From the NCBI GenBank assembly GCA_965203755.1, contig OZ241910.1, positions 1-64,000 on the forward strand: a stretch of DNA of 64,000 nucleotides, in the 5' to 3' direction. Each line of letters begins with the position of its first letter. Position 1 is the stretch's first letter. The position numbers and the translations under genes are program-made. Under the pieces are notes generated by a model that was not told the origin of the DNA, made no database searches, and saw only the letters and a program-made list of their open reading frames with translations. The stretch comes from UBA6055 sp965203755. GTDB lineage: Bacteria > Chloroflexota > Anaerolineae > Aggregatilineales > Phototrophicaceae. This document shows, in pieces, positions 8,043 to 16,441 of the stretch.

Positions 8043-9797
8043 ATGCCAAATCCAAACACGCGTTATGCCAGCAGCTTCGTTTCGGCATTGATTGGCGCCG
8101 GTTTGAAGCAGCTGTGCTTGACGCCGGGCTCGCGGCACAGCCCATTGATTTTGGCATTTGCGCGCTACAAGGATGAGATTAAGATTTATTCGCACTTGGA
8201 TGAACGCAGCGCGGCCTTCTTTGCGCTCGGTCTGGCGCTGGCATCGGATGAAGCGGTGGCCTTGGCCTGCACTTCGGGAACGGCGGCGGCCAACTTTTTC
8301 CCGGCGATTGTCGAAGCCCATCAAGCGCGCGTGCCCCTGATTGTTCTGACCGCTGACCGCCCGCATGAACTGCGCCAGAGCGGCGCCAATCAGACGATTG
8401 ACCAGGTCAAGCTGTTTGGCGATTTTGTCGATTGGTTTGTGGATGCGCCGCTGCCCGAAGCGGATCCGCCGCCCGTGGCGATTAGAAATGTGCAAACCTT
8501 GGCGGCGCGGGCTTATGCCAAAGCCAGCGAAATGCGCGGGGTAGTGCATATCAACCTGCCATTTCGCAAGCCGCTTGAGCCCGAGGCCGACGAAGCGGAC
8601 GCGCCCGGCAGCGCCCCAGCGGCCCCCATCCGTTTTTGGCGGCATCAAGGACGAACTTCATCGGGTTTAAGCGACTCCTTATGGGAGCGGATTTTAGCGC
8701 GGCGCGGCATGATTTACTTCGGCCATGGCACCGGCCGCACGGTTGAGGAAATCGAGGCCGTCAGCCGCTGGGCCGCCAGCCTGTCGTCGATGATTGGCTG
8801 GCCGGTCTTCGCTGAATTCACATCTAACCTGCGCTGCTTTCCTTCGGCAGGGGATGGGGGATACGCGCCGCTGGCGGCTTATGAAAGTTATGTAAGATCG
8901 GACAGCATTGACTTTTCTCAAGTCGAGACGCTGATTCGCTTTGGCGCGCCGCCGCTGGCAAAAAATATGCAGTCGCTCTTGTCGGAACTCAAGCTGAAAT
9001 TCCATATTTATGGCGCCAGGGCTGGGGAATGGGCTGACGATACGCACAGCATCACCGACTTTATCCCGTTTCGGGATTTGACGGCCGCCATTCCTCAAGC
9101 GCCGGAAATCCCAAAACCGCAGGCGCGCTGGCTGGCACAGCTGACTATGGCGGAAGCCAAGGCCTGGCAGGTGATTGAGCATGAGATCGCAAGCGGCGGC
9201 TATTTTGACGGCGCCGCCGTTTATGATGTGGTCGATCTGCTGCCGGCCGACAGCGCGGTCTTTGCCGGCAGCAGCCTGCCGGTGCGTCATCTTGATCAGT
9301 TCGGCAAGCCTGGCTGGCGCCGCTTCGCTTATGCCAACCGCGGCGCTTCCGGCATTGATGGCAATGTTTCAACGGCTTTGGGCATCGGCGCCGCCCGTCC
9401 AGAGCAGCCTTTGGCGGCGATTTTGGGCGACATCACCTTTTACCATGATATGAATGGCCTGCTGGCGGTGCGGCGCTGCGGTCGGCCGATCACGATTGTG
9501 CTGCTGAACAATCATGGCGGCGGCATCTTCCATCGTCTGCCCATCCGCGCTTGGGAGCCGCATTTCAGCGATTATTTCATCGCCGCGCATGGACTGGACT
9601 TTTCTCATGCGGCAAAATTGTATGGTTTGAAATATGTCCGCGCCAACTGCCGTGATGTCTTCCGACAGGCATTTGCCGAGTCAGTCGCGCAAGGTCAGTC
9701 GACGATTATTGAAGTGGCGACCGATGCCCAGGCCGATTTGAGGCGCCGGCGGGAAATCATGGCGGCCGTTCATGCCCAGCTGAACACATTGGATTAA
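8043..9797 (+). CDS. menD: SEPHCHC synthase (2-succinyl-5-enolpyruvyl-6-hydroxy-3-cyclohexene-1-carboxylate synthase)
   Basis: A 584-residue thiamine-diphosphate enzyme condensing isochorismate with 2-oxoglutarate. The N-terminal half has the MenD signature GSRHSPL (about 31-37) and DERSAAFFALGLA, whose Glu activates the cofactor. The C-terminal half has the ThDP/Mg motif GDITFYHDMNGL followed by NNHGGGIFHRLP, as in other MenD proteins. It begins 15 bases after menF in the same operon. Confidence 0.93.
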   Translation: MPNPNTRYASSFVSALIGAGLKQLCLTPGSRHSPLILAFARYKDEIKIYSHLDERSAAFFALGLALASDEAVALACTSGTAAANFFPAIVEAHQARVPLIVLTADRPHELRQSGANQTIDQVKLFGDFVDWFVDAPLPEADPPPVAIRNVQTLAARAYAKASEMRGVVHINLPFRKPLEPEADEADAPGSAPAAPIRFWRHQGRTSSGLSDSLWERILARRGMIYFGHGTGRTVEEIEAVSRWAASLSSMIGWPVFAEFTSNLRCFPSAGDGGYAPLAAYESYVRSDSIDFSQVETLIRFGAPPLAKNMQSLLSELKLKFHIYGARAGEWADDTHSITDFIPFRDLTAAIPQAPEIPKPQARWLAQLTMAEAKAWQVIEHEIASGGYFDGAAVYDVVDLLPADSAVFAGSSLPVRHLDQFGKPGWRRFAYANRGASGIDGNVSTALGIGAARPEQPLAAILGDITFYHDMNGLLAVRRCGRPITIVLLNNHGGGIFHRLPIRAWEPHFSDYFIAAHGLDFSHAAKLYGLKYVRANCRDVFRQAFAESVAQGQSTIIEVATDAQADLRRRREIMAAVHAQLNTLD

Positions 9798-9841
9798 GCT
9801 AACTGCCCATGCGGCAAAGCAGATAAAAGGAGAGCATAAAA

Positions 9842-10729
9842 ATGACGACAACACCCGAAGAGCAAGCGCAGATCAAGACCGCTGACCTGATGCGGCTGGC
9901 GGACTGGAAAGCGGTCAAGCCTTATGAAGACATCAGCTATCATCAGGCGGAAGGCATTGCCCGCATCGCCTTTGACCGTCCCCATGTGCGGAACGCCTTT
10001 CGTCCCAAGACGATTGACGAGATGACCGAAGCCGTTCTGCATGCTTGGCATGACACTGAAATTGGCGTCGTGTGGATCACAGCCAACGGCCCCAGCGTCA
10101 AAGACGGCATCTGGTCATTTTGCGCCGGCGGCGATCAAAAAGTGCGCGGTCATTCTGGTTATGTCGGCGCTGACGGGGTGCCGCGCTTGAATGTGCTGCA
10201 ACTGCAACGTTATATCCGCAACATGCCCAAGCCGGTTATTGCCGTCGTGCCGGGCTTTGCGATTGGCGGCGGGCATGTTTTGCATGTCTGCTGTGATTTG
10301 ACGATTTCGAGCGACAACGCCATTTATGGTCAAACGGGGCCGATTGTCGGCAGCTTTGACGCTGGCTTCGGCTCATCTTTCCTGGCGGCGCACGTCGGAC
10401 AGAAAAAGGCGCGCGAGATCTGGTTTCTGTGCCGTCAGTACAGCGCCGAGCAGGCCGAAGCGATGGGCATGGTCAACACTGTCGTTCCTTTGGCTGACCT
10501 GGAAAAAGAGGCTTTGCAGTGGTCGCGCGAGATTCTAAGCAAAAGTCCGCTGGCGCTGCGGTTTATCAAAGCGGGTCTGAACGCTGAATTGGATGGTCAA
10601 ACCGGGGTGCAGGTCTTGGCGGGCGATGCGACTATGCTCTTTTATATGACCAAAGAGGGCAGCGAGGGCAAGAACGCGTTTTTGGAAGGGCGGCGACCGG
10701 ACTTTTCTCAATTCCCGCGGCGGGCGTGA
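9842..10729 (+). CDS. menB: 1,4-dihydroxy-2-naphthoyl-CoA synthase
   Basis: A 295-residue crotonase-fold enzyme that cyclises o-succinylbenzoyl-CoA. Motifs include the oxyanion-hole segments GGDQKVRG and GFAIGGGHVLHVCCDLTI, then GQTGPIVGSFDAGFGSS and WFLCRQY. The QTG triplet, rather than QTD, places it with the bicarbonate-dependent MenB type (established for the E. coli-like group; inferred here). An AAAGGAG element sits before the ATG. The usual MenC and MenH are not in this window. Confidence 0.93.
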   Translation: MTTTPEEQAQIKTADLMRLADWKAVKPYEDISYHQAEGIARIAFDRPHVRNAFRPKTIDEMTEAVLHAWHDTEIGVVWITANGPSVKDGIWSFCAGGDQKVRGHSGYVGADGVPRLNVLQLQRYIRNMPKPVIAVVPGFAIGGGHVLHVCCDLTISSDNAIYGQTGPIVGSFDAGFGSSFLAAHVGQKKAREIWFLCRQYSAEQAEAMGMVNTVVPLADLEKEALQWSREILSKSPLALRFIKAGLNAELDGQTGVQVLAGDATMLFYMTKEGSEGKNAFLEGRRPDFSQFPRRA

Positions 10730-10789
10730 AGCCAATGAAAAGCAGCCGTGTTTCTCCGATTTAGCGAAACACAGAAAGGATAAAGCGAA

Positions 10790-11047
10790 ATGCTGCATAA
10801 AGACAGAAAACTGTTTTTAAGGGGACAAGGACAGCGTGTGGCTTGGCATGAATCTTGGAGAAACATAGCCCGCCGTACCCTGTTCGATGGGCGGTCTCTG
10901 GCGCCCTTTGTCATCCTGCTCATCATCATCCTTGCCATTATGGAGCATAATCGACTAAGAAATTCCTGCGAGGGTGGACACTGGCGCATGGTGGATGGCG
11001 AGGTTATGTGTGTGCATAGTCCTGATACCCCAGCTGCCGGGCAATGA
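10790..11047 (+). CDS. Small single-pass membrane protein with paired cysteines, 85 aa (family A)
   Basis: The first of two adjacent paralogues between menB and menE. A basic N-terminus (1-35) leads to one hydrophobic helix (about 38-52), then the block MEHNRLxxSCEGGxWR and a second cysteine (VMCV) about 17 residues later. The two cysteines would lie outside the membrane if the positive-inside rule holds. A third paralogue lies at 62467-62700 on the other strand. The leader AGAAAGGATAAAGCGAA precedes the ATG. No known family was recognised. Confidence 0.65.
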   Translation: MLHKDRKLFLRGQGQRVAWHESWRNIARRTLFDGRSLAPFVILLIIILAIMEHNRLRNSCEGGHWRMVDGEVMCVHSPDTPAAGQ

Positions 11048-11106
11048 AGCCGAGTCTTTGCCAAATTTTTCGCCATCTTGACGAGGACAGAAAAGGATAA
11101 AGCGAA

Positions 11107-11358
11107 ATGAAACGACCAGAGGAATCAAACTGGCATCGAAGTGCCTCTCACAACCCGATAGTCGGAGCACGATACGATGAAGGACGTCTGATGCGACAGC
11201 GGCTGTTCAGTGAGTCTTGTCGAGATATTGCCCTCCGTATTCTGCTCTTGGTCATCTTCTTCATCATCCTCTTTGCCATTCTTGAACATGATCGACTAAG
11301 GCATTCTTGCGAAGGCGGTCGCTGGCGCGGACTGGGTAGCGAGACTGTGTGCGAATGA
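11107..11358 (+). CDS. Small single-pass membrane protein with paired cysteines, 83 aa (family A)
   Basis: A paralogue of the preceding gene: basic N-terminus, one helix (about 47-62), then LEHDRLRHSCEGGRWR and a final Cys near the C-terminus. The leader before the start (AAAAGGATAAAGCGAA) is almost the same as in the previous copy, which supports both starts. Its stop overlaps the menE start as ATGA, so translation of menE is probably coupled to it. Function unknown; a link to quinone-dependent membrane metabolism rests only on position. Confidence 0.65.
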   Translation: MKRPEESNWHRSASHNPIVGARYDEGRLMRQRLFSESCRDIALRILLLVIFFIILFAILEHDRLRHSCEGGRWRGLGSETVCE

Positions 11359-12833
11359 AACCGCATACAGCAGATTGGCTGATGGCCCGCGCATCGGCCA
11401 GCCCGACCAAAGCCTTCCTCATCAGCGGCCAAAAGAGCCTGACCTTTGAAGCCGTCCATCGGAAGGCGCAGACCATCGGCAAGGGCATAAAGGCTTATGC
11501 GAAGATCCAGCCCGGCGACCGCATCGCGCTTCTGATGCCGACCGGGCTGCCTTATGCGCTGAGCCTGCTGGCGCTGATGCGCGTCGGCGCCCTGGTCGTG
11601 CCGCTGAATGTCCGCTTGGCGCCGACCGAACTTCAGTGGCAGCTGAAACGCGCCGGCTGTCGGCTGGTCATCTGTCATCAGGAAACCGCCGCGCTGGCAG
11701 CCCAGATTGGCGCCGCCGACTGTACGCTGATGCCCTTTGATGAGCTTGTTCATCAGCAGCAGAAAGACATCCCGCCGCCTTTCGCCTTGGATGATGACTT
11801 TGCCATCATTCACAGTTCCGGCACAAGCGGACGTCCCAAAGGCGTCGTCTTGACCTATGGCAATCTGTATCAAAGCGCGCTGTCATCAGCCTATCGCTTG
11901 GGCGTCCTGCCCGATGACCGCTGGCTCTGCGTCCTGCCACTGTATCATGTGGGCGGCCTGTCTATCATCCTGCGCGCGCTGCTGTATGGGACGGCGGTCG
12001 AGTTGATGCCGACTCCTCAATTTGATGCTGATGCGCTCAATCAGGCGCTTAGTCGGCGGCCGATTACCATGGTGTCGCTGGTGCCGACCATGTTGCGGCG
12101 CCTGCTGGATGCGCGGCGAGAGGCATGGAATCCCAAGCTGCGGCTGGCGCTGCTCGGCGGCGAAGCGCCGTCTGCCGAACTGATGGCGCGCGGCCTGGAA
12201 GCCGGCATCCCGATTGCGACCACTTATGGACTTAGCGAAGCCGCCTCACAGGTAGCCACAGCGACGCCGCAGCAAGTGCGCCAAAAGCCGCTAAGCGTCG
12301 GCAAGCCGCTGCTCTTCACGCAGGTGCGGATCGTTGACGAGCAGGGCCGGGACGCGGCGCCTAAAGTCCTTGGCGAAGTCCTGGTCAAGGGACCTACGGT
12401 GATGCGCGCCTATGACAGCGACCCGGCGGCGACTCGCAGAGCTTTGCGGAATGGCTGGCTGCATACCGGGGATATCGGCTGTCTGGATGAAGATGGCGAT
12501 CTGTACATCCACCAGCGCCGCGCCGATTTAATCATCACCGGCGGCGAGAATGTCTATCCGCGCGAGGTCGAAAATGCCTTGCGGCGGCATCCGCAGATCG
12601 AGGAAGCGGTGGTCATCGGGCTGGCGGACACCGAATGGGGCCAGCGGGTTGTGGCCGCGGTAAAAGTCAAACCGGGAGCAGCCCTGTCGTCCGAGGATAT
12701 CATGCGCTTTGCCCGTCAAGAGATCGCCGCTTACAAGATCCCCCGTCAAATCCGCTTGGTGAAGGCATTCCCGCGCACGGCTTCGGGGAAAATCCAGCGT
12801 CAGGCGGTGCGGAAACGCTTTGATGAGCGATGA
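11355..12833 (+). CDS. menE: o-Succinylbenzoate--CoA ligase
   Basis: A 492-residue ANL-superfamily adenylate-forming enzyme that activates o-succinylbenzoate for MenB. Motifs are the P-loop HSSGTSGRPKGVV, TYGLSEAAS, HTGDIGCLDEDG, the hinge RRADLIITGGENVYP and the catalytic-lysine segment PRTASGKIQR near the C-terminus. ATG 11355 gives a four-base overlap with the small membrane-protein gene; a GTG six bases earlier is also possible. This is the last gene of the men cluster. Confidence 0.9.
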   Translation: MKPHTADWLMARASASPTKAFLISGQKSLTFEAVHRKAQTIGKGIKAYAKIQPGDRIALLMPTGLPYALSLLALMRVGALVVPLNVRLAPTELQWQLKRAGCRLVICHQETAALAAQIGAADCTLMPFDELVHQQQKDIPPPFALDDDFAIIHSSGTSGRPKGVVLTYGNLYQSALSSAYRLGVLPDDRWLCVLPLYHVGGLSIILRALLYGTAVELMPTPQFDADALNQALSRRPITMVSLVPTMLRRLLDARREAWNPKLRLALLGGEAPSAELMARGLEAGIPIATTYGLSEAASQVATATPQQVRQKPLSVGKPLLFTQVRIVDEQGRDAAPKVLGEVLVKGPTVMRAYDSDPAATRRALRNGWLHTGDIGCLDEDGDLYIHQRRADLIITGGENVYPREVENALRRHPQIEEAVVIGLADTEWGQRVVAAVKVKPGAALSSEDIMRFARQEIAAYKIPRQIRLVKAFPRTASGKIQRQAVRKRFDER

Positions 12834-12981
12834 ACAGGCATGATGGCTGCCATGAAGATCATTCCTTGCCGGCCCAGCCATGGGGCATCTAGGAAAATCC
12901 GCCGGCTGCTTTATAGGGCTTGGTGATATCTTATCGCGTCTAATCTAACCCTATAGAAATACAGATATATTGGATACAATC

Positions 12982-13018
12982 GGGGGCGGATTTATTCTGA
13001 TAAGTCGCATCCGCCCCC
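12982..13018. terminator. GC-rich hairpin between convergent genes
   Basis: A perfect 10-bp stem (GGGGGCGGAT / ATCCGCCCCC) with a 17-base loop lies between menE and the convergent GH116 gene. There is no strong T-run on either side, so it may be a weak bidirectional terminator or a stability element. The rest of the 200-base gap shows nothing else. Confidence 0.45.
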
Positions 13019-13035
13019 CTGCCCTGTCGCCGCCT

Positions 13036-15573
13036 TCAGCATGGCGCGGCCGCAACCACGCAATTCAGCGTCTCGCCGGCCGGCAAGATTCGCGTCTGTT
13101 CAAAACGGCGGCTGCCCAAGCCCTCAAGCCGCAAAACATCCAAGCGGATCTCGCCGTGCAGCGCCTTGAACTCAACGGCGCAGCTGCCGTCGGGATTGGG
13201 CTTCAGATGACAGGTTCCCCAGGCATAGCCGCTGGACCAGAAATGCTGGCAGGCTTGGGCCGGCGCGGCGAAGGTCAGCTTGCGGTCGATGGCGGAATAG
13301 TGAAAGCCCGACAGCGCCAGGACGGCGGCCCAGCTGGCCATGGCGCGGGCGTAATGATGACCGCATTCGGCTTCATCAAAGGGGCTGCGCCGGCGGCCGT
13401 CATAGCGGCCGCGCACCGCCTCGATGCACTTCAAGCCGTTTGCGATATCGCCTTCATAGAGCATGCCAACGGCGGCGGTGTACTCAAAGCCGGTCATCAC
13501 CTCGTTGTAATAAGGGAAGGGGCGCGCCGGGCGGCGGCCGCGGGGATAGGTCGCCATCAGCAGAGCCGATTCATCGTTGAGCACATAAGAGCGCATGTGG
13601 TTGAAATGGCCGTGCATATCCGCTTTGAAGTTGCAGCGCATGATGCTGTCGAGCGTGCGCTTGACATGATGCTCATCGACCAGATAGCCCAAGCCGCAGA
13701 CATGCGCCAGGAACTGGCCGACAAGCTGATCGACCAGACAGCCGGCGCCCAGCTGAAGCACAGGTTCGGTCGGGTCAGCCGCGCCCATGGAACTCATCAG
13801 CATGCCAAAAACCGAATCGCGGCTGGCGGCTGGGCGGATTTCGTGTTCATAGTAATCGCCGTTGAAGAGGTTGGCGTCAATCCATTGGCGGCCGCGCTGG
13901 TATAGATCATGGCATTCATCGGCGAAGTCAGTCTCGTCAAGATGACGCGCCATTTCTTCCATCGCCCGCAGCGCGCCCAGATACCAGATGCCCATCTGCG
14001 GATTGGGGCCATAATACTCGACGTCCATGGTGTTGTGCTGGCAGCCTTCCATGACGCCGTCTTTGTCAGCGTCCCAGCCGCCCGGACGCCAGCAGAACTC
14101 CAGCGCTTTGCGGGCATTGGGCCACAGCTGGCGCAGTTTATCGTCATTGCCCGACAGCTGCCAGTCGCGGTACAGCTTCATCATGCAGCCCATTTGGCCA
14201 TCGGCGGCCGCCAATGACCATGAAGCCGCGTGCTCCAGCGGCAGATCGACGCGGAAGCTCATGCCGCCGTCGGCGCGGGTGGCGTAATTGAACTCGACTT
14301 CGCGCATGCCCCAAGCCAGTTCGCCAAAGAGAAAGGCGGTCGCCTGTTCATAGTTCCAGACGTGCGTGCATGAGCCGAAGCAGCAGCCAGCCGTGTCATC
14401 GCAGCCTTCCCAGCCAAACATAAAGCCGTCGGGCGTGCGGAAGACCGTCTGCGAACGCAATGTGCTTAGGTTGTAGAGCGCGGCTTCTTTGACGACATCG
14501 GGCAGGTCGCTGTCGCATACGGCGCCGACGAAAGCGATGGTCTTGGATTCCAAGCCCTCCAGATGGGCGGCGGCATAAACGGCGGCGTCCCAAGCGTCGT
14601 CAAACTGGGTCGTATAATAGTTGCCAATCCATGTTCCCGCTTGGATCGGGCTTTGCGGATGGTTCAGCCCGGCTTCTTTCCAGGTGATGCGGTTGGGAAA
14701 ATGCCAAGTGAGCAGGAAAGTGACTGATCTTGAACTCTTGGCGGGGACTTGCAGCGATGCGGACAGCGACGCCGTCGGCGAGTCGACGCCGTCTTGGGCG
14801 CGGTCTTGGAGCCGGCCGTCGGCGCTGAAGTCATCCCAGAAATCGAGCAGCGAATCGCCCCAGCTGTAGTTTGCCCATGCTTGGCGGTAAGAGACATCGG
14901 GCTGGTCGATAGCCGTCAGCGCCATCGTTCCCCACTGCGCCGCCTGCGGGTCGACGCCCTTGGACTGCATGAAGATGCCCGACAGCTTATCCTGCTGGCG
15001 CCATGTGTTGAAATTGCCCTTGCATGCGCCGCTGGTGCCGTCGGTACCGATGAAGTTCCGCAGATTGCCGCAGACGGCGGCGTCTATGTCCTGCGCCGTA
15101 TCATTGGTAAGGATAAAGCGCAGCACGGCGACCGGGATGCCGCTGGCGTCGCTGTCGGCGGGGACAAGCGGGTTAAAGGCTTGCAGCCGCACCTTCAGCG
15201 GCACATCCGGGTCGCTCAAGATGACCTGCCCCAAGGGATAGGCGGCCTCAAAGCGGCAATAGCGAAAGCGCGGCAGACCATGATTGGGAATCACCGCGCC
15301 GCGGGCGCCTTCATAATCTTCCGGCGGGATGATGCCTTCCAGCGCGCGGGTGACCGAAGCGCCGTCTTTTGTCCGCGCATAGAGACAGAAGAAAGTCTGC
15401 TCCAAGTCAAAGCCCTTCGCCGGGCGATTGACCACTTCCCAGTCATGCAGGTTGCCGCGGCCGCCCAGCGATACCGTGCCGGCGCCGATGCCTCCCAGCG
15501 GCAGGCCGATGCGCCGCAGATGATGCTGATCGTACTTGGTTAGCACTGGCCAAGTTGATGCTGTCATGTTCAT
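13036..15573 (-). CDS. GH116-family glycosidase (non-lysosomal glucosylceramidase/beta-glucosidase type)
   Basis: An 845-residue protein with the two-part GBA2/GH116 organisation. The N-terminal beta-sandwich opens with GLPLGGIGAGTVSLGGRG; the C-terminal (alpha/alpha)6 barrel contains HNTMDVEYYGPNPQMG, matching the HNTYD segment that carries the acid/base Asp in family members. Family activities are beta-glucosidase, beta-xylosidase and beta-N-acetylglucosaminidase. No signal peptide is seen, so action on imported oligosaccharides in the cytoplasm is likely. It is the last gene of a minus-strand ABC operon. A second in-frame ATG at 15567 is equally usable. Confidence 0.82.
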   Translation of the reverse strand: MNMTASTWPVLTKYDQHHLRRIGLPLGGIGAGTVSLGGRGNLHDWEVVNRPAKGFDLEQTFFCLYARTKDGASVTRALEGIIPPEDYEGARGAVIPNHGLPRFRYCRFEAAYPLGQVILSDPDVPLKVRLQAFNPLVPADSDASGIPVAVLRFILTNDTAQDIDAAVCGNLRNFIGTDGTSGACKGNFNTWRQQDKLSGIFMQSKGVDPQAAQWGTMALTAIDQPDVSYRQAWANYSWGDSLLDFWDDFSADGRLQDRAQDGVDSPTASLSASLQVPAKSSRSVTFLLTWHFPNRITWKEAGLNHPQSPIQAGTWIGNYYTTQFDDAWDAAVYAAAHLEGLESKTIAFVGAVCDSDLPDVVKEAALYNLSTLRSQTVFRTPDGFMFGWEGCDDTAGCCFGSCTHVWNYEQATAFLFGELAWGMREVEFNYATRADGGMSFRVDLPLEHAASWSLAAADGQMGCMMKLYRDWQLSGNDDKLRQLWPNARKALEFCWRPGGWDADKDGVMEGCQHNTMDVEYYGPNPQMGIWYLGALRAMEEMARHLDETDFADECHDLYQRGRQWIDANLFNGDYYEHEIRPAASRDSVFGMLMSSMGAADPTEPVLQLGAGCLVDQLVGQFLAHVCGLGYLVDEHHVKRTLDSIMRCNFKADMHGHFNHMRSYVLNDESALLMATYPRGRRPARPFPYYNEVMTGFEYTAAVGMLYEGDIANGLKCIEAVRGRYDGRRRSPFDEAECGHHYARAMASWAAVLALSGFHYSAIDRKLTFAAPAQACQHFWSSGYAWGTCHLKPNPDGSCAVEFKALHGEIRLDVLRLEGLGSRRFEQTRILPAGETLNCVVAAAPC

Positions 15574-15632
15574 TTTCCTTTCGATCTATGATTAAACCTT
15601 TTAAGCCCAAGGATGCTGGGCTGTGAATGCGC

Positions 15633-16091
15633 TTATCCCCGCAAAGCCAACTCAAGGACGGTGACGGCGATTAGGAAAAACACAAACAGCGCCGTCCACA
15701 GCATGGCGCGCTTAATACTCGGTTTCGGCATCATGGTTTGCCCATTCCCATGAACAGTCAATCCGGAACCACCCCAACGAAACAATCTTGAAACTCGCTC
15801 ACGCGGCGGCTTTGTTCCTATCATGCCAGTTGGTGGTGGATACTGCGGATACTTCGGCGGCGGCGCTTTGTGTTTCCTTTTCCTTTTTATGCTGGTTAGT
15901 CCTTTCTGCCGGCGCCGACGGCGGGCATATTGGTTCGATAAAGTTCGTGTCGGCCACAGCAAACAAAAGGATAGCAGGCCCAAAAGCCATAGCCATGGCA
16001 GAGCGCCAACAAAACGCAGGTCCAGCAAAGCCAGCAAAGCCAGCAAGCCCAGCAAAGCCAGTATCAAAAGCAAAGCCTTCCGCCGTCTCAT
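15633..16091 (-). CDS. Small membrane protein, apparent fusion of two short genes (family B C-terminus)
   Basis: 152 residues in three parts: two Leu/Ala-rich helices (about 5-28 and 29-48), an Arg-rich linker, and a C-terminal helix ending VTVLELALRG. That ending recurs in the separate small proteins at 45652, 61798 and 62272. The linker codes for GLTSIKRKRK exactly where the next upstream gene has a leader followed by GITSMKRKRK. The leader is conserved but the start ATG reads ATA (15888-15890), so two genes appear fused. A 9-bp repeat (CCAGCAAAG, about 16020-16060) encodes the LLALLALL stretch. The start is supported by AGAAGGAGAATAA upstream. Confidence 0.55.
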   Translation of the reverse strand: MRRRKALLLILALLGLLALLALLDLRFVGALPWLWLLGLLSFCLLWPTRTLSNQYARRRRRQKGLTSIKRKRKHKAPPPKYPQYPPPTGMIGTKPPRERVSRLFRWGGSGLTVHGNGQTMMPKPSIKRAMLWTALFVFFLIAVTVLELALRG

Positions 16092-16167
16092 GGCGCTTAT
16101 TCTCCTTCTGCCTTGATGGGCAAGTTAAAGCAGACAATCAAAGCCCCCGTTGATTGTAACGCATGGC

Positions 16168-16413
16168 TCACCGCAGGCCCCGCGCCAAGCCCCTGATAGC
16201 ATCAAAAAACAAATGAAAGGGATTCGAGGCTATCTCTTGCAAAGCCAAGCCAAAGCCGGTGACAATGATTAACAAAAACACAAACAGCGCGACGCACAGC
16301 AAGGCGCGCTTGATGACCCGGCGGATTGGCGGTTCATAAACTGGTTGGATGTCTCCATAATCGCCAGCTGGATGCGGCCACTGCGGATACTGCGTTTTGC
16401 GTTTTCTTTTCAT
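16168..16413 (-). CDS. Small membrane protein with Pro/Tyr/Trp-rich N-terminus, 81 aa
   Basis: It starts at ATG 16413, preceded by CAGAAAGGAATAACCAGC. The N-terminus is basic and then YPQWPHPAGDYGDIQP; IRRVIKRALL leads into one membrane helix (about 38-58) and an amphipathic tail. A clear paralogue lies at 62020-62256 with the same YPQW-HPAG-YGDIQP and IRRVIKRALL blocks. It directly follows the beta-helix gene, 28 bases downstream. No known family. Confidence 0.65.
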   Translation of the reverse strand: MKRKRKTQYPQWPHPAGDYGDIQPVYEPPIRRVIKRALLCVALFVFLLIIVTGFGLALQEIASNPFHLFFDAIRGLARGLR

Positions 16414-16441
16414 GCTGGTTATTCCTTTCTGCCGGCGCAAG

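Noticed and set aside
12970..13905. Long plus-strand open frame over the 3' part of the GH116 gene
   Set aside because: Antisense shadow; the minus strand has clear GH116 motifs in this stretch.
14749..15543. Plus-strand open frame of 264 codons over the 5' part of the GH116 gene
   Set aside because: Antisense shadow produced by high G+C codon bias.
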